Assembly (NCBI RefSeq): GCF_014204915.1
Contig: NZ_JACHMH010000001.1
Coordinates: 6,349,501 to 6,413,500, forward strand
DNA: 64,000 bases
Direction of reading: 5' to 3'
DNA from: Crossiella cryophila
Lineage (GTDB): Bacteria > Actinomycetota > Actinomycetes > Mycobacteriales > Pseudonocardiaceae
Positions 7,533 to 16,832 of this stretch are shown one piece after another. Made by a program: the position numbers and the translations under genes. Each line of letters starts with the position of its first letter. Positions within the stretch are counted from its first letter, which is position 1. The notes beneath the pieces were generated by a model. That model ran no database searches and was not told the DNA's origin. It saw only the letters and a program-made list of their open reading frames with translations.

Positions 7533-8714
7533 TCAGGTGGCGGTGTCGGGGTGGTCGAAGACCTCGGGTGGGGCGGGGACGGTGCGGGCCCGGCCGCCGG
7601 TCAGCGCCGGGTTGCGCACGGGCAGGTGGGCGAGGGCGGCGATTTCGGTGGTGGACAGCAGCGCGCCGTGGCGCAACCGCCGCCGGGCCAGTGCGGCGGC
7701 CGGGCGGTGGAGGTGGTGGCGGGCCAGGGCGTTGCGTCCGGCCAGCACGGCGAACATCGCGAAGACCCCGTCGGCCAGCCCCCGCACCCGGGCGCGGGCC
7801 GCTGCTCCGGTGCTGGAGGTGGCTGCGGCGTAGCGCAGCTCGACCTCCCACTGCGGCAACACGGCCTTGGCCCGGATCTCGCGGAGTTCCTCCGCACGCT
7901 GCGGATCCGTGCCGCGGGTGCCGGAGGTGCTGGTGGAGCGGGTCGGGGTGCGGCTGCCGGTGATCAGGTCCAGCAACTCCCTGGCCAGTTCGGCAGGCAG
8001 CCTGGTCACTCCCGATCCGGTGGCGGAGTGGGTGGTGTGCAAGCGGCGCACGATGCGCCGGTAACGGCGCAGCCGCCCTCCGACACCGGGACGGAGCAGG
8101 ACCTGCACGAGCGCGGACTCCCCGGGCCGCAGTGCGGTGGCCAGGGACTGCAAGGCGCGCACCGGGTCGGCGTCCTCGCGCGCGTCGGCGATGTGCAGTG
8201 GGAAGTACTCGGGGCGCTCCAGCCGGACCACTCCGCCGGTGACGGTGTGCGTGGGCGAGATCGGAGTGTCGGTAGCCGGGATGAGCAGCGTTCCAGGCCA
8301 CGCCGCGCGGACAGCCGCTTCCACCCGGCCCGGCGGGATCGGCCCGGGAATCCAGATCCGGACCGTGAGCCGCTCGGGGGTGAGCAGGTACTCCAAGGCC
8401 AACGCGGGGTGACCACGTACTCGCCGTCGCCAGGCCGGTGGAGTGATTCCGGTCAGGTCGCGCCAGAGCCGTCGGCCGCCGGCAAAGGCGGTGGCCAGGT
8501 CCAGATCCGACGGTGGCAGCAGCTCCACCAGCCGGGCCCGATGCGACCACCTGCGTCGCACCCTGCGGCGCAGCACGACCAGGATCACCGTGGCCACCAA
8601 CGGAATCACCGCGGCGACCACGATCAGCACGGCGTGCTGCTGCCACAACCCGGCCACCCAGCCCACCGCCCGGTCCGCCGCGGAGAACAGGGCGGTCCAG
8701 TCGAGGCCGTTCAC
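7533..8714 (-). CDS. Membrane N-terminal half of split VirD4-like coupling protein
   Basis: 393 residues. One transmembrane helix near the N-terminus (AVLIVVAAVIPLVATVILVVL), then basic residues and a long cytosolic region matching residues ~80-420 of the 836-residue protein at 43907-46417 (shared ARLVELLPPS/ARLITVLAPP, W.PG..PPG, LHTTHS/LHTGRP and LLST.EIAALAHLP segments). It ends where the P-loop domain would begin; that domain is the next gene. GTG start at 8714 overlaps the VirB4 stop by 4 bp (GTGA), so the two are translationally coupled. It is likely the membrane anchor of the coupling complex. Confidence 0.75.
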   Translation of the reverse strand: MNGLDWTALFSAADRAVGWVAGLWQQHAVLIVVAAVIPLVATVILVVLRRRVRRRWSHRARLVELLPPSDLDLATAFAGGRRLWRDLTGITPPAWRRRVRGHPALALEYLLTPERLTVRIWIPGPIPPGRVEAAVRAAWPGTLLIPATDTPISPTHTVTGGVVRLERPEYFPLHIADAREDADPVRALQSLATALRPGESALVQVLLRPGVGGRLRRYRRIVRRLHTTHSATGSGVTRLPAELARELLDLITGSRTPTRSTSTSGTRGTDPQRAEELREIRAKAVLPQWEVELRYAAATSSTGAAARARVRGLADGVFAMFAVLAGRNALARHHLHRPAAALARRRLRHGALLSTTEIAALAHLPVRNPALTGGRARTVPAPPEVFDHPDTAT

Positions 8715-10534
8715 TGCGGCATCCCGTCAGGGCTGTCCCAACCGAACTCCTCGTCCTCATCGAGAAGTTCGGCCGGATCGGTAGTGATCAACGGAGCCTC
8801 CTCAGCGGAGGCGACCACGCTAAAGGCCACCCGGCTGGAGCCCGAGAGCAGCAGCGCTTCGCCGGGCCCCGCAGCCAAAAGATGATCACGTTCGCCGTCG
8901 GAGAGGCCGAACGCCTCGGTGATCGCCTCGATCGCCTGTGGCGCTTGACGGAGCAGGACTTGGGTGGCGGAGTTGGCGGCGATGGCCTGGCCGAGTTCGG
9001 TGGCCAGGAGGTCGCCGGGGTCCTGGGAGACGAAGGCGAGTCCGGCCCAGAGTTTGCGGGCGGATTTGGCCATACGGAACAGGAACCGGGCTCCGGCGGG
9101 CTGCTGCATGAGCTGCCACGCCTCATCCACGATCACCAGCCGCCGGCGCCGGGCACGAGGGTTGAGGACCTGCCGCCAGATGGCATCCAGGGCAAGCAGG
9201 GTGCCTATGGGTTTGAGTTCCTCGGGCAGGTCCCGCAGCGAGATCGCCACCAGGTGTCCGGAAGGTCGGTGGGTGGTGGGGCCGTTGAACAGTCCGGCGT
9301 AGGCGCCGGTGACAAACGGCGCCAGCCGGGTGGCCAGCTCGTGTGCGACCGGATCCGGGTCGGCGGCCAGGACGTGGGCGAGGTGGCCGAGTTGAGGGGC
9401 AGGGCGGGTCCAGGTGCGAGAGTCGGTGGTGATGCCCACCGCCGCATAGGCCGCAGTGACGGCGCGGTCCAGTACGGCGCGTTCGGCCGGGGTGAGCGTG
9501 GTTTCCAGCAGGACGGCGACAGCGGTGTGGATGAACAGGCTGCGCCGGGTCACCGCATCCGGCATGTGCTGGGCGCCGTCGGGCAGGTCGAAGGGATTGA
9601 GCCGCACCTCGGGCGCACCGAGGGGGAGGTAGGTGCCGCCCACGGCCTGGCACAGCCGCCGGTATTCGTGTTCGGGGTCGATGACGAAGACCTGCACCCC
9701 GGGCGCATCCTGCGGGTCGGTGTCCCGGTAGTCGTACAGGCTGCGGAGGGCTTCGAGCTTGGTGAAGAAGGACTTGCCGGCGCCGCTGCGCGCCAGGGTG
9801 GTGCTGTTGTAGTTGTCCTGGCCCCACCGATCCCACAACACCAGCCCGGTGCTGGTGGCGTTGAGCCCGTAGAGGATTCCGGTGGGGCGCGCCGCAGGAG
9901 CGGGGTCGGCGGGCAGGTCGGGGCTGGTGAAGGGGAACGCGGTGGCCAGGGCCAGGGTGTCCAGGGTGCGGCGCATCTTCAGCCGGTCGGTGCCCATGGG
10001 CAGGGTGGAGACCCAGCCTTGCAGGGCGCGGAAACTGGTCGGCTGGGTCTTGAGCAGCAGGGAGCGGCACAGCGCTCGGACTTCGGCGACCTCGGCCTGC
10101 AGCTGCTGCTCGCTTTCGGCGTGCACGGTCAGGTACAGCCCGACCTTGAACAGGCGGGTGTAGCCGCGGGCCAGGGCCCGGGACAGGGCGTGGACGTCCT
10201 CGACCGCGGCCCCCAGTTCGGGATCGTCGTCGCCACCGGCGTGCTGGCTGCGGTCGGAGGAGCCGAGTCGGCCGCGCTGGGTGCGCAGGTGGCCGGCGGC
10301 GATCTCGGGGTCGACAGGCTCGATGTGCAGGGCGACGTCGAGGCGGCCGGGGTAGCAGAGCAGGGGTTCCAGCCAGCCTGCGCCGACCTCGGCCGGGTAG
10401 CCGGTGACCACCAGCGTCGTGGCGTATCCCGCACCTAGGCGTAGGTGTCGTGGGGTGACTTCCACGGCCTCGGGTCCGGTCAGCACCTCCTGCTCACCGT
10501 CGGCGGAGGTGTTGCGGGAGAACAGGTTTCGCAT
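8711..10534 (-). CDS. virB4: VirB4-like T4SS ATPase, module 1
   Basis: 607 residues, a usual size for Gram-positive VirB4 proteins. Walker A SGAGKS (Lys254) in TTLARSGAGKSFFTKLEA, IDPEHEYRRL, then Walker B RLVIVDEAWQLM (Asp470/Glu471) and FVSQDP. These ATPases power T4SS assembly and substrate transfer at the inner face of the membrane. The ATG at 10534 follows GGGAGGTGATCACC, a strong ribosome site, and lies 5 bases after the PrgI-like gene. The frame is open upstream to 12277, but that extension is Arg/Pro-rich shadow sequence over the neighbouring gene. Mirror partner: 42085-43920. Confidence 0.92.
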   Translation of the reverse strand: MRNLFSRNTSADGEQEVLTGPEAVEVTPRHLRLGAGYATTLVVTGYPAEVGAGWLEPLLCYPGRLDVALHIEPVDPEIAAGHLRTQRGRLGSSDRSQHAGGDDDPELGAAVEDVHALSRALARGYTRLFKVGLYLTVHAESEQQLQAEVAEVRALCRSLLLKTQPTSFRALQGWVSTLPMGTDRLKMRRTLDTLALATAFPFTSPDLPADPAPAARPTGILYGLNATSTGLVLWDRWGQDNYNSTTLARSGAGKSFFTKLEALRSLYDYRDTDPQDAPGVQVFVIDPEHEYRRLCQAVGGTYLPLGAPEVRLNPFDLPDGAQHMPDAVTRRSLFIHTAVAVLLETTLTPAERAVLDRAVTAAYAAVGITTDSRTWTRPAPQLGHLAHVLAADPDPVAHELATRLAPFVTGAYAGLFNGPTTHRPSGHLVAISLRDLPEELKPIGTLLALDAIWRQVLNPRARRRRLVIVDEAWQLMQQPAGARFLFRMAKSARKLWAGLAFVSQDPGDLLATELGQAIAANSATQVLLRQAPQAIEAITEAFGLSDGERDHLLAAGPGEALLLSGSSRVAFSVVASAEEAPLITTDPAELLDEDEEFGWDSPDGMPQ

Positions 10535-10539
10535 GGTGA

Positions 10540-11535
10540 TCACCTCCCATCCGGGTCGTGGTCGGGGTGGAGCAGGGTCGGTGAGGCGGTGACGATTCCG
10601 GTGGCGGATGCCTCGGTGTCGAGCTGGGTGTGCTCGCCGTGGGGATCGGTGGCGGTGGCCAGCACCCGCTGCACGTCCGCGCCATCCAGTGGGCGGACCC
10701 TCACCTCGGCGGTGGCCAGGAGTTGCCGGGCCAGGGCGGCCTGCCGCAGCACCGCCTGCTGACCACCCGGGCTTCCGCGGGTGCCCGCGTCCGGTGTGGC
10801 GAGCACGAGCAGGATCTGGCGGCGCAACAGATCCCGCGACCCGGCCAGCTCTTCCAGGAAGGCGGCGTGGGCGTGGCAGGCATCTTCCAGGGCGGGGTGG
10901 GGCAGGCTGGGGGCGATCTCGCGCAACGTGGCGACGGCCGGGTCGAGGTTGAGGCGGTCGGCGCGCACCACGATCTGCACCGGCCCGGTCAGGGAGTGCA
11001 GCCAGCGGGCGAAGCCGGCGACCAGGACGCGTTGTTCGCCGTGGGTGCGTAGCCCGAAGTTCACCCCCGAGCAGGTGCACTGCACCACCTGGCCGTCCTT
11101 GCCCAGGTCCAGTACCCCCTCGGGGCTGATCGCGGTGACCGGCAGCCGCAACGGCGACGGCAACGCCCCCGCCCGGCATTGCACCCAGGACGGCGCGTCC
11201 GGCACCCGCTGGCCGGGCACGGCTTGAGCGGGGACCAGGCGCTGGGGTCCGCGGTGGTGCCGCAGGATCGCCCACAGCAGTTGGTCGAAGCCCTGGCCGT
11301 TGCGCCGCCCGACCACGGCCACGATGGCGATCCCGGTCAGCGGAACCGCGACGGTCAGGAACACCCCGAGGGGCAGCAGGTCGGCGGTGGCTTCGTACAG
11401 ACCCCACAGCCCGACCGCGACCGAGCCGAGCACGGCGAGTTGGCGGGCGGTGAGCCCGAAGGCGATCCGGTCCGGGCGGTCGATGTCGGCCGGGACCGGC
11501 ACGGCCATGGGCAGGTCTTGCTCGCGGCGAGCCAT
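10540..11535 (-). CDS. PrgI/VirB3-like T4SS protein with large cytosolic domain, module 1
   Basis: 331 residues. The N-terminus begins PADIDRPDRIAFGLTARQLA followed by two transmembrane helices (residues ~30-75), the signature of the PrgI family that acts as the VirB3 equivalent in Gram-positive T4SS. The remaining ~250 residues are cytosolic and contain NFGLRT and LLRRQILLVLATPDA segments shared with the mirror gene (40994-42088). ATG 11535 is chosen: GGAG lies 8 bases upstream and it is just inside the end of the TrbL-like gene. An ATP-interacting role next to VirB4 is inferred from synteny. Confidence 0.8.
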   Translation of the reverse strand: MARREQDLPMAVPVPADIDRPDRIAFGLTARQLAVLGSVAVGLWGLYEATADLLPLGVFLTVAVPLTGIAIVAVVGRRNGQGFDQLLWAILRHHRGPQRLVPAQAVPGQRVPDAPSWVQCRAGALPSPLRLPVTAISPEGVLDLGKDGQVVQCTCSGVNFGLRTHGEQRVLVAGFARWLHSLTGPVQIVVRADRLNLDPAVATLREIAPSLPHPALEDACHAHAAFLEELAGSRDLLRRQILLVLATPDAGTRGSPGGQQAVLRQAALARQLLATAEVRVRPLDGADVQRVLATATDPHGEHTQLDTEASATGIVTASPTLLHPDHDPDGR

Positions 11536-11540
11536 CCGTC

Positions 11541-13469
11541 TCACTCCTTCGGGTTGCTCGGGTTGGCGCGGCGGCGGATCCGCCGCCGGCCGGGTTCGGC
11601 CCCGTCGGCGGGCTGGACGTGCGCGCTGGGGGTGCTGGTGGAGATGCGGGCGGGTTCGGCGGAGATCCGCGCCGGGGTGTAGGCCGCTGGGTCCGGTGGC
11701 GGTGTCGGGCGCGGGGCGGGCGTGTGGGAGATCCGCGGCGGGGTCGCCGAGATCCGGGCCGGGGTGTAGGCGGCCGGGTTCGCCGCGGCGGACACCGGTA
11801 TCGACGGCACCGGGGTCCGGGCCGTGTTCGGGGGCACGGCCGAGATCCGCGGCGGGACGACCGCACTCGACCGCGGTGTCCGCACTGTCGCTGTCGGCGG
11901 GGTGGAGATCCTGGCGGGCTGCACCGCACCCGGGATCGGCGTCGTGGACAGGCGCGCGGGCGTGGTGGAGATCCGGGTCGGTGTCGAGCCGATCCGCGCG
12001 ACTGGCTGCGAGATCCTGCCGGTCGGCGGCGGTGGGCTCGCGGTGGCCTTGGGCGCGGTGTAGGAACGGATGGCCTGCGCACGGGCCCGCTCACCCGCGG
12101 ACCGGATCCGGGCCTGGGCCTCAGCCAGGCGGCGTTGCGCCTTGGCCGGGGTCGGCTTGGCAACGAACTGCGGGGCCAACTGCCCGGCCGGAACCGCCGC
12201 GGCGACCACGGGAGCAGCACCCCGGCGAACCCCGCCCGCCACGCCCCCGGCTGCACGGCCCACCTTGCCCGCACCACGTGCCGCCGCGCCGCGGGAGCCT
12301 TTGCCGAGGCCGAGCATGCCGAGGGTCTTGGCGGCGATGGCGTATTTCACCAACGAGGTCAGCATCCCGCCGCGGCCGGCCCAGACCTGTTGGAAGGCCC
12401 AGAACGGGATCTTGATCTCGATGTAGAACAGCACCAGGAACACCAGGAAGGTCAGCGCCCCGGTGCCGATGCCGATCCAACCGGGGGTGGGGTCGGCGGT
12501 GGCGAAGAATGACCGCAACGCCAGCACGAGCACCAGGGCCTGGGCGATCTGGACGGCGAGCAGCGCGATCATCGCCTTCCACCACAGCCGCGCCATCCCC
12601 TCGGTGTGCGGCAGGGCGTGGGCGGACAGGGCCAGCGGTGCGGCGATGACCAGGACCGCGGTCAGGGCGATGCGCACGATCCAGATCAGCAGCAGGATCA
12701 CGATCAGCACGATCAGCACCGAGGCCAGCAGCAGCAGGAAGATCCCGGCGGTCTGGACCTGGGTGACGATGTTGGTGTTGAGCTGGCCGACCAGGTTCGC
12801 CGGGCCGGTCCCTTCCCCGAGGATGGCTGCGGAGAGGGCGTTGGCCATGACGATGGCCTGGCCCACGATGGTCAGGCTGAGGTTGCTGGTCAGGAACCCG
12901 ATCACCAGCCGCGGCAAGAGTTCCTTGATCGCATACCGGGTCTGCAGGCTCTCATGCGCCATGAGGATCAGGCCGGAGGCGGTGGCCAGCAGCACGTAGA
13001 GGGCGTTGGCGATGTGCCGGGCCCAGTCCCACAGCTCGGCGATGCGGGGCATCTCGGCCATCTCCGGGGTGGACAGCACCGTGTCGCCGAGCAGCTTGAG
13101 CACCGTCTGCAACCCGGTGCGAACCAGGCCCCGGACCCACTCGGTGATCGCCATCCCCGCCACATCGACCATGCCCACCCCGGAGAAGCCGTCCAGGATC
13201 GACGGGCCCGCCGGCACCGGTGTCGTTGTCGGTGAGGTCGTGGTCGGAGCAGGTGGTGTTGAGGAGGAACTCGGCGGCGGCGCGGTCGGCAGGATCGGAA
13301 CCTGGGTCGGCTCGACCGGTTCAGCCTGTGCGGTCCGGCCCCCGGCCCCTGCAAGCAGCAGCGCCAAGATCAGGCCGGTGAGGGCGGCCAGCAGCCCGGC
13401 GGTGGGCAGGAGCCAGTGTGTCCGCAGTGTGCGCCGCCGCTCGGTAGCCAGGGCTGGGGTGGTCGGCAT
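11541..13469 (-). CDS. TrbL/VirB6-like multi-pass membrane protein with repetitive tail, module 1
   Basis: 642 residues. Signal/anchor helix (LLAALTGLILALLLAG), a Ser/Thr/Pro-rich linker, then about six transmembrane helices between residues 150 and 370 (for example LIVLIVILLLIWIVRIALTA), the plan of TrbL/VirB6 channel proteins. The last ~190 residues are disordered and carry about ten copies of a degenerate ARIS-x-TP unit (RISTTP, ARLSTTP, ARISTPP, ARISATP, ARISAEP). Mirror partner 39117-40997 has the same core but a tail built on a different repeat. ATG 13469 is 2 bases after the pilin gene's stop. Confidence 0.82.
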   Translation of the reverse strand: MPTTPALATERRRTLRTHWLLPTAGLLAALTGLILALLLAGAGGRTAQAEPVEPTQVPILPTAPPPSSSSTPPAPTTTSPTTTPVPAGPSILDGFSGVGMVDVAGMAITEWVRGLVRTGLQTVLKLLGDTVLSTPEMAEMPRIAELWDWARHIANALYVLLATASGLILMAHESLQTRYAIKELLPRLVIGFLTSNLSLTIVGQAIVMANALSAAILGEGTGPANLVGQLNTNIVTQVQTAGIFLLLLASVLIVLIVILLLIWIVRIALTAVLVIAAPLALSAHALPHTEGMARLWWKAMIALLAVQIAQALVLVLALRSFFATADPTPGWIGIGTGALTFLVFLVLFYIEIKIPFWAFQQVWAGRGGMLTSLVKYAIAAKTLGMLGLGKGSRGAAARGAGKVGRAAGGVAGGVRRGAAPVVAAAVPAGQLAPQFVAKPTPAKAQRRLAEAQARIRSAGERARAQAIRSYTAPKATASPPPPTGRISQPVARIGSTPTRISTTPARLSTTPIPGAVQPARISTPPTATVRTPRSSAVVPPRISAVPPNTARTPVPSIPVSAAANPAAYTPARISATPPRISHTPAPRPTPPPDPAAYTPARISAEPARISTSTPSAHVQPADGAEPGRRRIRRRANPSNPKE

Positions 13470-13471
13470 GG

Positions 13472-13831
13472 TCAGCTCACCACCGACTGCAAGAGCTTGA
13501 CGATCAACTGGGCGATGGCCGCGCCGACGAACCCGACCGCGGCGCAGCGGATCGCTTTCTTGGCGCGCTCGGTCTCACCCGGGTCGCCGTCCGCGGCGGA
13601 GTAGCGGAAGAACCCGATGGTGATGAACAGCCCGACCAGCGCGCCACCCAGCACGAGCAGAGCGAGGCGGATCCGCTCGATCACCTGGTTGAGGTCGCCC
13701 GGAGGGGCAGCCAGCGCAGGCACCGCGGTGCCAAGCACGGCGAGGATCGCGATGACGGCCACGGCCACGCACCGTGACAGCCACCGTCGCGCCCGGGGAC
13801 CGCGGACAGTCACACTGGGGCGGTTTCGCAT
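13472..13831 (-). CDS. VirB2/TrbC-like pilin, module 1
   Basis: 119 residues. Signal peptide (basic start, hydrophobic VAVAVIAILAVLG, cleavage-like ALAAP near residue 40), then a two-helix mature part with LVGLFITIGFFRYSAADGDPGE and a second hydrophobic helix (AAVGFVGAAIAQLIVKLL), as in VirB2/TrbC-type pilins; the DGDPGE loop between helices is shared with the mirror gene (38635-39120). ATG 13831 follows AAGGGGGAAG. It would form the transfer pore or short pilus. Second gene of the left T4SS operon. Confidence 0.8.
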   Translation of the reverse strand: MRNRPSVTVRGPRARRWLSRCVAVAVIAILAVLGTAVPALAAPPGDLNQVIERIRLALLVLGGALVGLFITIGFFRYSAADGDPGETERAKKAIRCAAVGFVGAAIAQLIVKLLQSVVS

Positions 13832-13967
13832 GACGCTTCCCCCTTTCCGGAATGGCACTCTGAGATCGGCGACAGGCGGAGACGGAAAGCCGGAATCCCG
13901 GTCGGGGCACATCCGGTATGGGTCTCGTTCTGTCTGGCGGTGACGGGCCTTCTGCTCCCGCGTATTT

Positions 13968-14837
13968 CTAAAGCGCCCGCCTGGCGTCGGATTCACAACC
14001 GGCGGCCGGACTATCCTGTTCGCGACCGTCGGTCAGGTAGGCGACCAGGCGCTGCTCGGCCTTTTCCCGGAGGTAGCAAATCTGGCGATATGTCAGCCCA
14101 AATGCGGGTGCGAGGTCCCGGAGACGCTGCCCTTCCAGGCGGGTAGCGCCGATAATGGTCGCCTCGCGTTCAGTCAGGATGCCTTCCCGGACCGCGGTGG
14201 CCAGCACCAAGTCGGGATGCCGGGCCGGTGCGGTCGGCATCGCCGCATCCCGCCAGGGCACCATCCGGGCCACCCCGTCCCACTCCTTGGCGCGCAGCCG
14301 GGCCCCGGCACGCTGGGCGGCCCAGATCAGGCGGGCGGCGAGGTTGCCGGCATCGGGGTCGATGGTCTTGAGCCGGTCGCAGAACCCGGCCAGCACCTCG
14401 GCGTCGAGGTCCTCGACCTCGCCGGTGTAGCCGAAGGCCAGGTGCCCAGCCGCGGCCCGCAAACCGGGCAGAGCCATGCCGACCGTGCCCACCATCCACG
14501 CGGGCTTGGAGGTCTGGGCGCTGCGCACCAGGTGCGCCCAGACCCTCTCGCGCAGCGCATGCGTAGCGCCGGGCGCGAGCAGCAGCCGACGCAGCTCCGT
14601 CAGCGGCACCGGCCGCTCAGGCAGGCCGTGCCCAAGTTCGGCGCCCTCGACCGCCAGCGGTCCCGGCCCGGCGCACAGCAACTGAAATGCCTGCTCAGCG
14701 GCATCGAGAACGGACAGCGAGGCCCACGTGCTGCCGGTGTTGGTGGCCAGTGCCAGGTCCCGGGCGGCGGCTGTGCCGGGTGGGGCGGTGGTGTGGTCGG
14801 GCTGGTGCTTGCGGCGGCGGGTGGTGTGCGAGGCCAT
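13968..14837 (-). CDS. Sigma-factor-like regulator leading T4SS operon 1
   Basis: 289 residues. The C-terminal ~50 residues look like sigma70 region 4 or a LuxR-type helix-turn-helix (LTEREATIIGATRLEG...LAPAFGLTYRQICYLREKAEQRL). The middle contains ERVWAHLVRSAQ and MVGTVGMALPGLR segments shared with the right-arm gene 37718-38644, which also heads a T4SS operon. ATG 14837 has the strong site GAAGGAGGGCC; open frame continues to 14933 without a better start. It probably controls transcription of the transfer operon, but the target promoter is not identified. Confidence 0.7.
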   Translation of the reverse strand: MASHTTRRRKHQPDHTTAPPGTAAARDLALATNTGSTWASLSVLDAAEQAFQLLCAGPGPLAVEGAELGHGLPERPVPLTELRRLLLAPGATHALRERVWAHLVRSAQTSKPAWMVGTVGMALPGLRAAAGHLAFGYTGEVEDLDAEVLAGFCDRLKTIDPDAGNLAARLIWAAQRAGARLRAKEWDGVARMVPWRDAAMPTAPARHPDLVLATAVREGILTEREATIIGATRLEGQRLRDLAPAFGLTYRQICYLREKAEQRLVAYLTDGREQDSPAAGCESDARRAL

Positions 14838-15276
14838 GGTGGCCCTCCTTCTGGCGTGGCCACCGCGCTGCGGCGGCCGGTCGGCGTTGATGACGCCCTC
14901 CAGCCAGCCCGCCCGGCCTGACACCGCCCGCACACCGCGATCTTGTGAGCCCCGCGCAGGAATCTGTCAGTCGCCGGTGATCGAGATCGCGATCTTGTGA
15001 GACATCGTCGCGATCAGGGGTGTCAGGCCACCCAGCCACCTATGTGGGCACGCCCGCGGGTGGAGATGCGGCGGCGAAAAGTCGATCCGGCGCGAACCGC
15101 TGCCAGAGACACCACGGCCGGGGCGTGCCCGCACACCAGCAGGCCGCCCGGCGGCGCCGGCACCAGACGTTCGTCATGGCCTAGGCGAGTTTCTCTCCTG
15201 GATGTGAATCCGCCGATTCCCGCGCGCTTTAGGTAGGCGTCGGAACAAGTGGTTGGCCAGGAGGTGAATTCGCGCC
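14838..15276. promoter_or_regulatory. Divergent intergenic region with direct repeats
   Basis: 439 bp between the T4SS operon (minus) and the methyltransferase/recombinase operon (plus). The 14-mer CGCGATCTTGTGAG occurs at 14936-14949 and 14988-15001, and TCGCGATC recurs at 15008-15015. Such repeats may bind a regulator, or be part of a transfer origin; neither can be decided from sequence. GGAGGTGAATTCGCGCC precedes the ATG at 15277. No convincing gene is seen here. Confidence 0.5.
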
Positions 15277-15987
15277 ATGAACGCGATCCGCTCGCGAACT
15301 CAAACCGGCTGCCGAAACAGAACATGCCGATCCGCCTCAGCGCCGACTCCGCCGCTGTCGGTCTGGCTCTGCGACCTCACCCAGGAAGACAACAACAGCC
15401 TGCCACTCCTGGCCGAGTCGATTCCCCGATCCACGATCGCCCGCATCGCCGACGAATACTCGAAGTCCGCGGACACCGTCGTGGTCACCGGTCGCGACGC
15501 GGCACGAATCGCGGCGGTCGTCGATGCCTCCGGGCACCGACACGCCGTGGCCGACCCAGAGCACCCCGTCACCGCGGGTAGTCGCTCTGCTGGCTCCGCA
15601 ACCAACGCCGTCCACACCCGGCCTGCGCGCAGTGGGTGGCCGCTGCCGCCGGTTGCCCCGCACAGTGCCGGACTCGTGCTGGCCGTCGAACTCCCGCTGC
15701 CCCACATCACTCCCAGCGGGCAGCCCTACCTCGACTGGTGCTCCTGGTTGCGGCCCGGCGGGGTCCTGGCCGTGCTCACCGCCAGCCCGACCGGCCTTGG
15801 CCGGTTCGTCAACTCCGCCGGCCTGGTCATCGCCGCGGCCACCGCGGCTGGGCTGACCTACCTCCAGCACATCGTCGCCGCTCCCACCCGCCCCGCCGAC
15901 CAGCTCGCTGAGGTCGGCGAGCCGGTGCGGGTGCCCGCCCACCACGACCTGCTGATCTTCACCAGCACCCGCGGAGGCCACCGGTGA
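15277..15987 (+). CDS. SAM-methyltransferase-like protein, first gene of recombinase operon 1
   Basis: 236 residues. The central part reads like a Rossmann-fold methyltransferase remnant: SADTVVVTGRDAARIAAVV, a strand GLVLAVELPLPHI, then WLRPGGVLAVLTASPTG, typical of the late strand of SAM-dependent enzymes. No clear glycine-rich SAM motif is present. Its right-arm partner is 36315-37232. GTGA overlap with the next gene shows coupling. ATG 15277 has GGAGGTG 11 bases upstream. A role in DNA modification or in regulating recombination is inferred only from position. Confidence 0.55.
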   Translation: MNAIRSRTQTGCRNRTCRSASAPTPPLSVWLCDLTQEDNNSLPLLAESIPRSTIARIADEYSKSADTVVVTGRDAARIAAVVDASGHRHAVADPEHPVTAGSRSAGSATNAVHTRPARSGWPLPPVAPHSAGLVLAVELPLPHITPSGQPYLDWCSWLRPGGVLAVLTASPTGLGRFVNSAGLVIAAATAAGLTYLQHIVAAPTRPADQLAEVGEPVRVPAHHDLLIFTSTRGGHR

Positions 15988-16832
15988 CCCACTCCCACTC
16001 GGCCCCGCGCGAACCACACCTGCAGGACCTTCCGGTCACGGTCTGGCCCACGGCGCAGGAAGCCGACCGACTCCAGTGGCGGGGCCGCTACGTCCCCGGC
16101 AGCGGCACCTCCGGCCAGCTCCTGCCGGCCATCGCCCGTCACGCCATCACCACCTTCACCCGCCCAGGGGACCTGGTCGCCGACCCGCTGTGCGGCACCG
16201 GCGCCACCCTGGTCGAGGCCGTCCACACCGGCCGCAACGCCCTCGGCGTCGAACCCGACCACCGCCGGGCCGAGCTTGCCCAGGCCAACCTTGCCCTGGC
16301 CACCCAGCTCGGCGCGACCGGCACCGGTCGCGTGGTGCACGGCGACACCGGCGCCGCGCTGGCGGAGCTGGCCACCGGGCACCACGGCGCGGCGGCGCTG
16401 CTGCTGGCACGCCCGCGCCTGGGCCCGGATCTGAACGAGCTGGACCGCGACCTCGCTGGTCTCGCCAGGGTCCTCCGCAAGGCCAGGCCCCTGCTGCGGC
16501 CCGGTGCCACGATCGTCCTGGTCTGCCGGGCAATCCGGCGCGGTGCCGAGCTGGTGGACCTGCCGTCCATGACCCTGCACGCCGCGATCAACGCCGGCCT
16601 GGACCCGGTCGCGCGGTGCGTGGCCCTGCTGACCGGGATGCGGCACGGCCACCTGGTGTCCCGGGTACCGCGACGCCACGCCGAGCAGGTCTGCGAACTC
16701 CGAGCCCGCGGTGTTGCGGCTGCGGTGATCGCCCACGCCGACATCCTCATCCTGCAAGCACCGGCCCCCAACGTTCCGGCTGAGCAGACCCACCCGGCGC
16801 ACACGGCCCCAGCGGACCGGCGGTCGCGATGA
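15984..16832 (+). CDS. DNA methyltransferase-like protein lacking the (D/S)PPY motif
   Basis: 282 residues. It matches actinobacterial N4/N6-type DNA methyltransferases: RGRYVPGS...LLPAIARHAI, SAM-binding motif I ADPLCGTGATLVEAV (66-80) and GVEPD. Where the family has the catalytic SPPY/DPPY motif this protein reads AALLLARPRLG (137-147), so amino-methyl transfer is unlikely. The right-arm copy (35410-36318) has lost the same motif. GTG 15984 overlaps the upstream stop by 4 bp and the ATG of the next gene overlaps its stop. It may be a DNA-binding pseudoenzyme. Confidence 0.7.
   Translation: MTHSHSAPREPHLQDLPVTVWPTAQEADRLQWRGRYVPGSGTSGQLLPAIARHAITTFTRPGDLVADPLCGTGATLVEAVHTGRNALGVEPDHRRAELAQANLALATQLGATGTGRVVHGDTGAALAELATGHHGAAALLLARPRLGPDLNELDRDLAGLARVLRKARPLLRPGATIVLVCRAIRRGAELVDLPSMTLHAAINAGLDPVARCVALLTGMRHGHLVSRVPRRHAEQVCELRARGVAAAVIAHADILILQAPAPNVPAEQTHPAHTAPADRRSR

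Noticed and set aside
10535-12277. 581-codon N-terminal extension of the left VirB4 frame
   Set aside because: Arg/Pro-rich, overlaps the PrgI-like and TrbL-like genes, and the ATG at 10534 has a strong ribosome site and matches the length of the right copy.
15023-15325. Small minus-strand gene in the divergent region
   Set aside because: Covers the direct repeats and the methyltransferase-like gene's leader and has no counterpart in the right arm or clear ribosome site.
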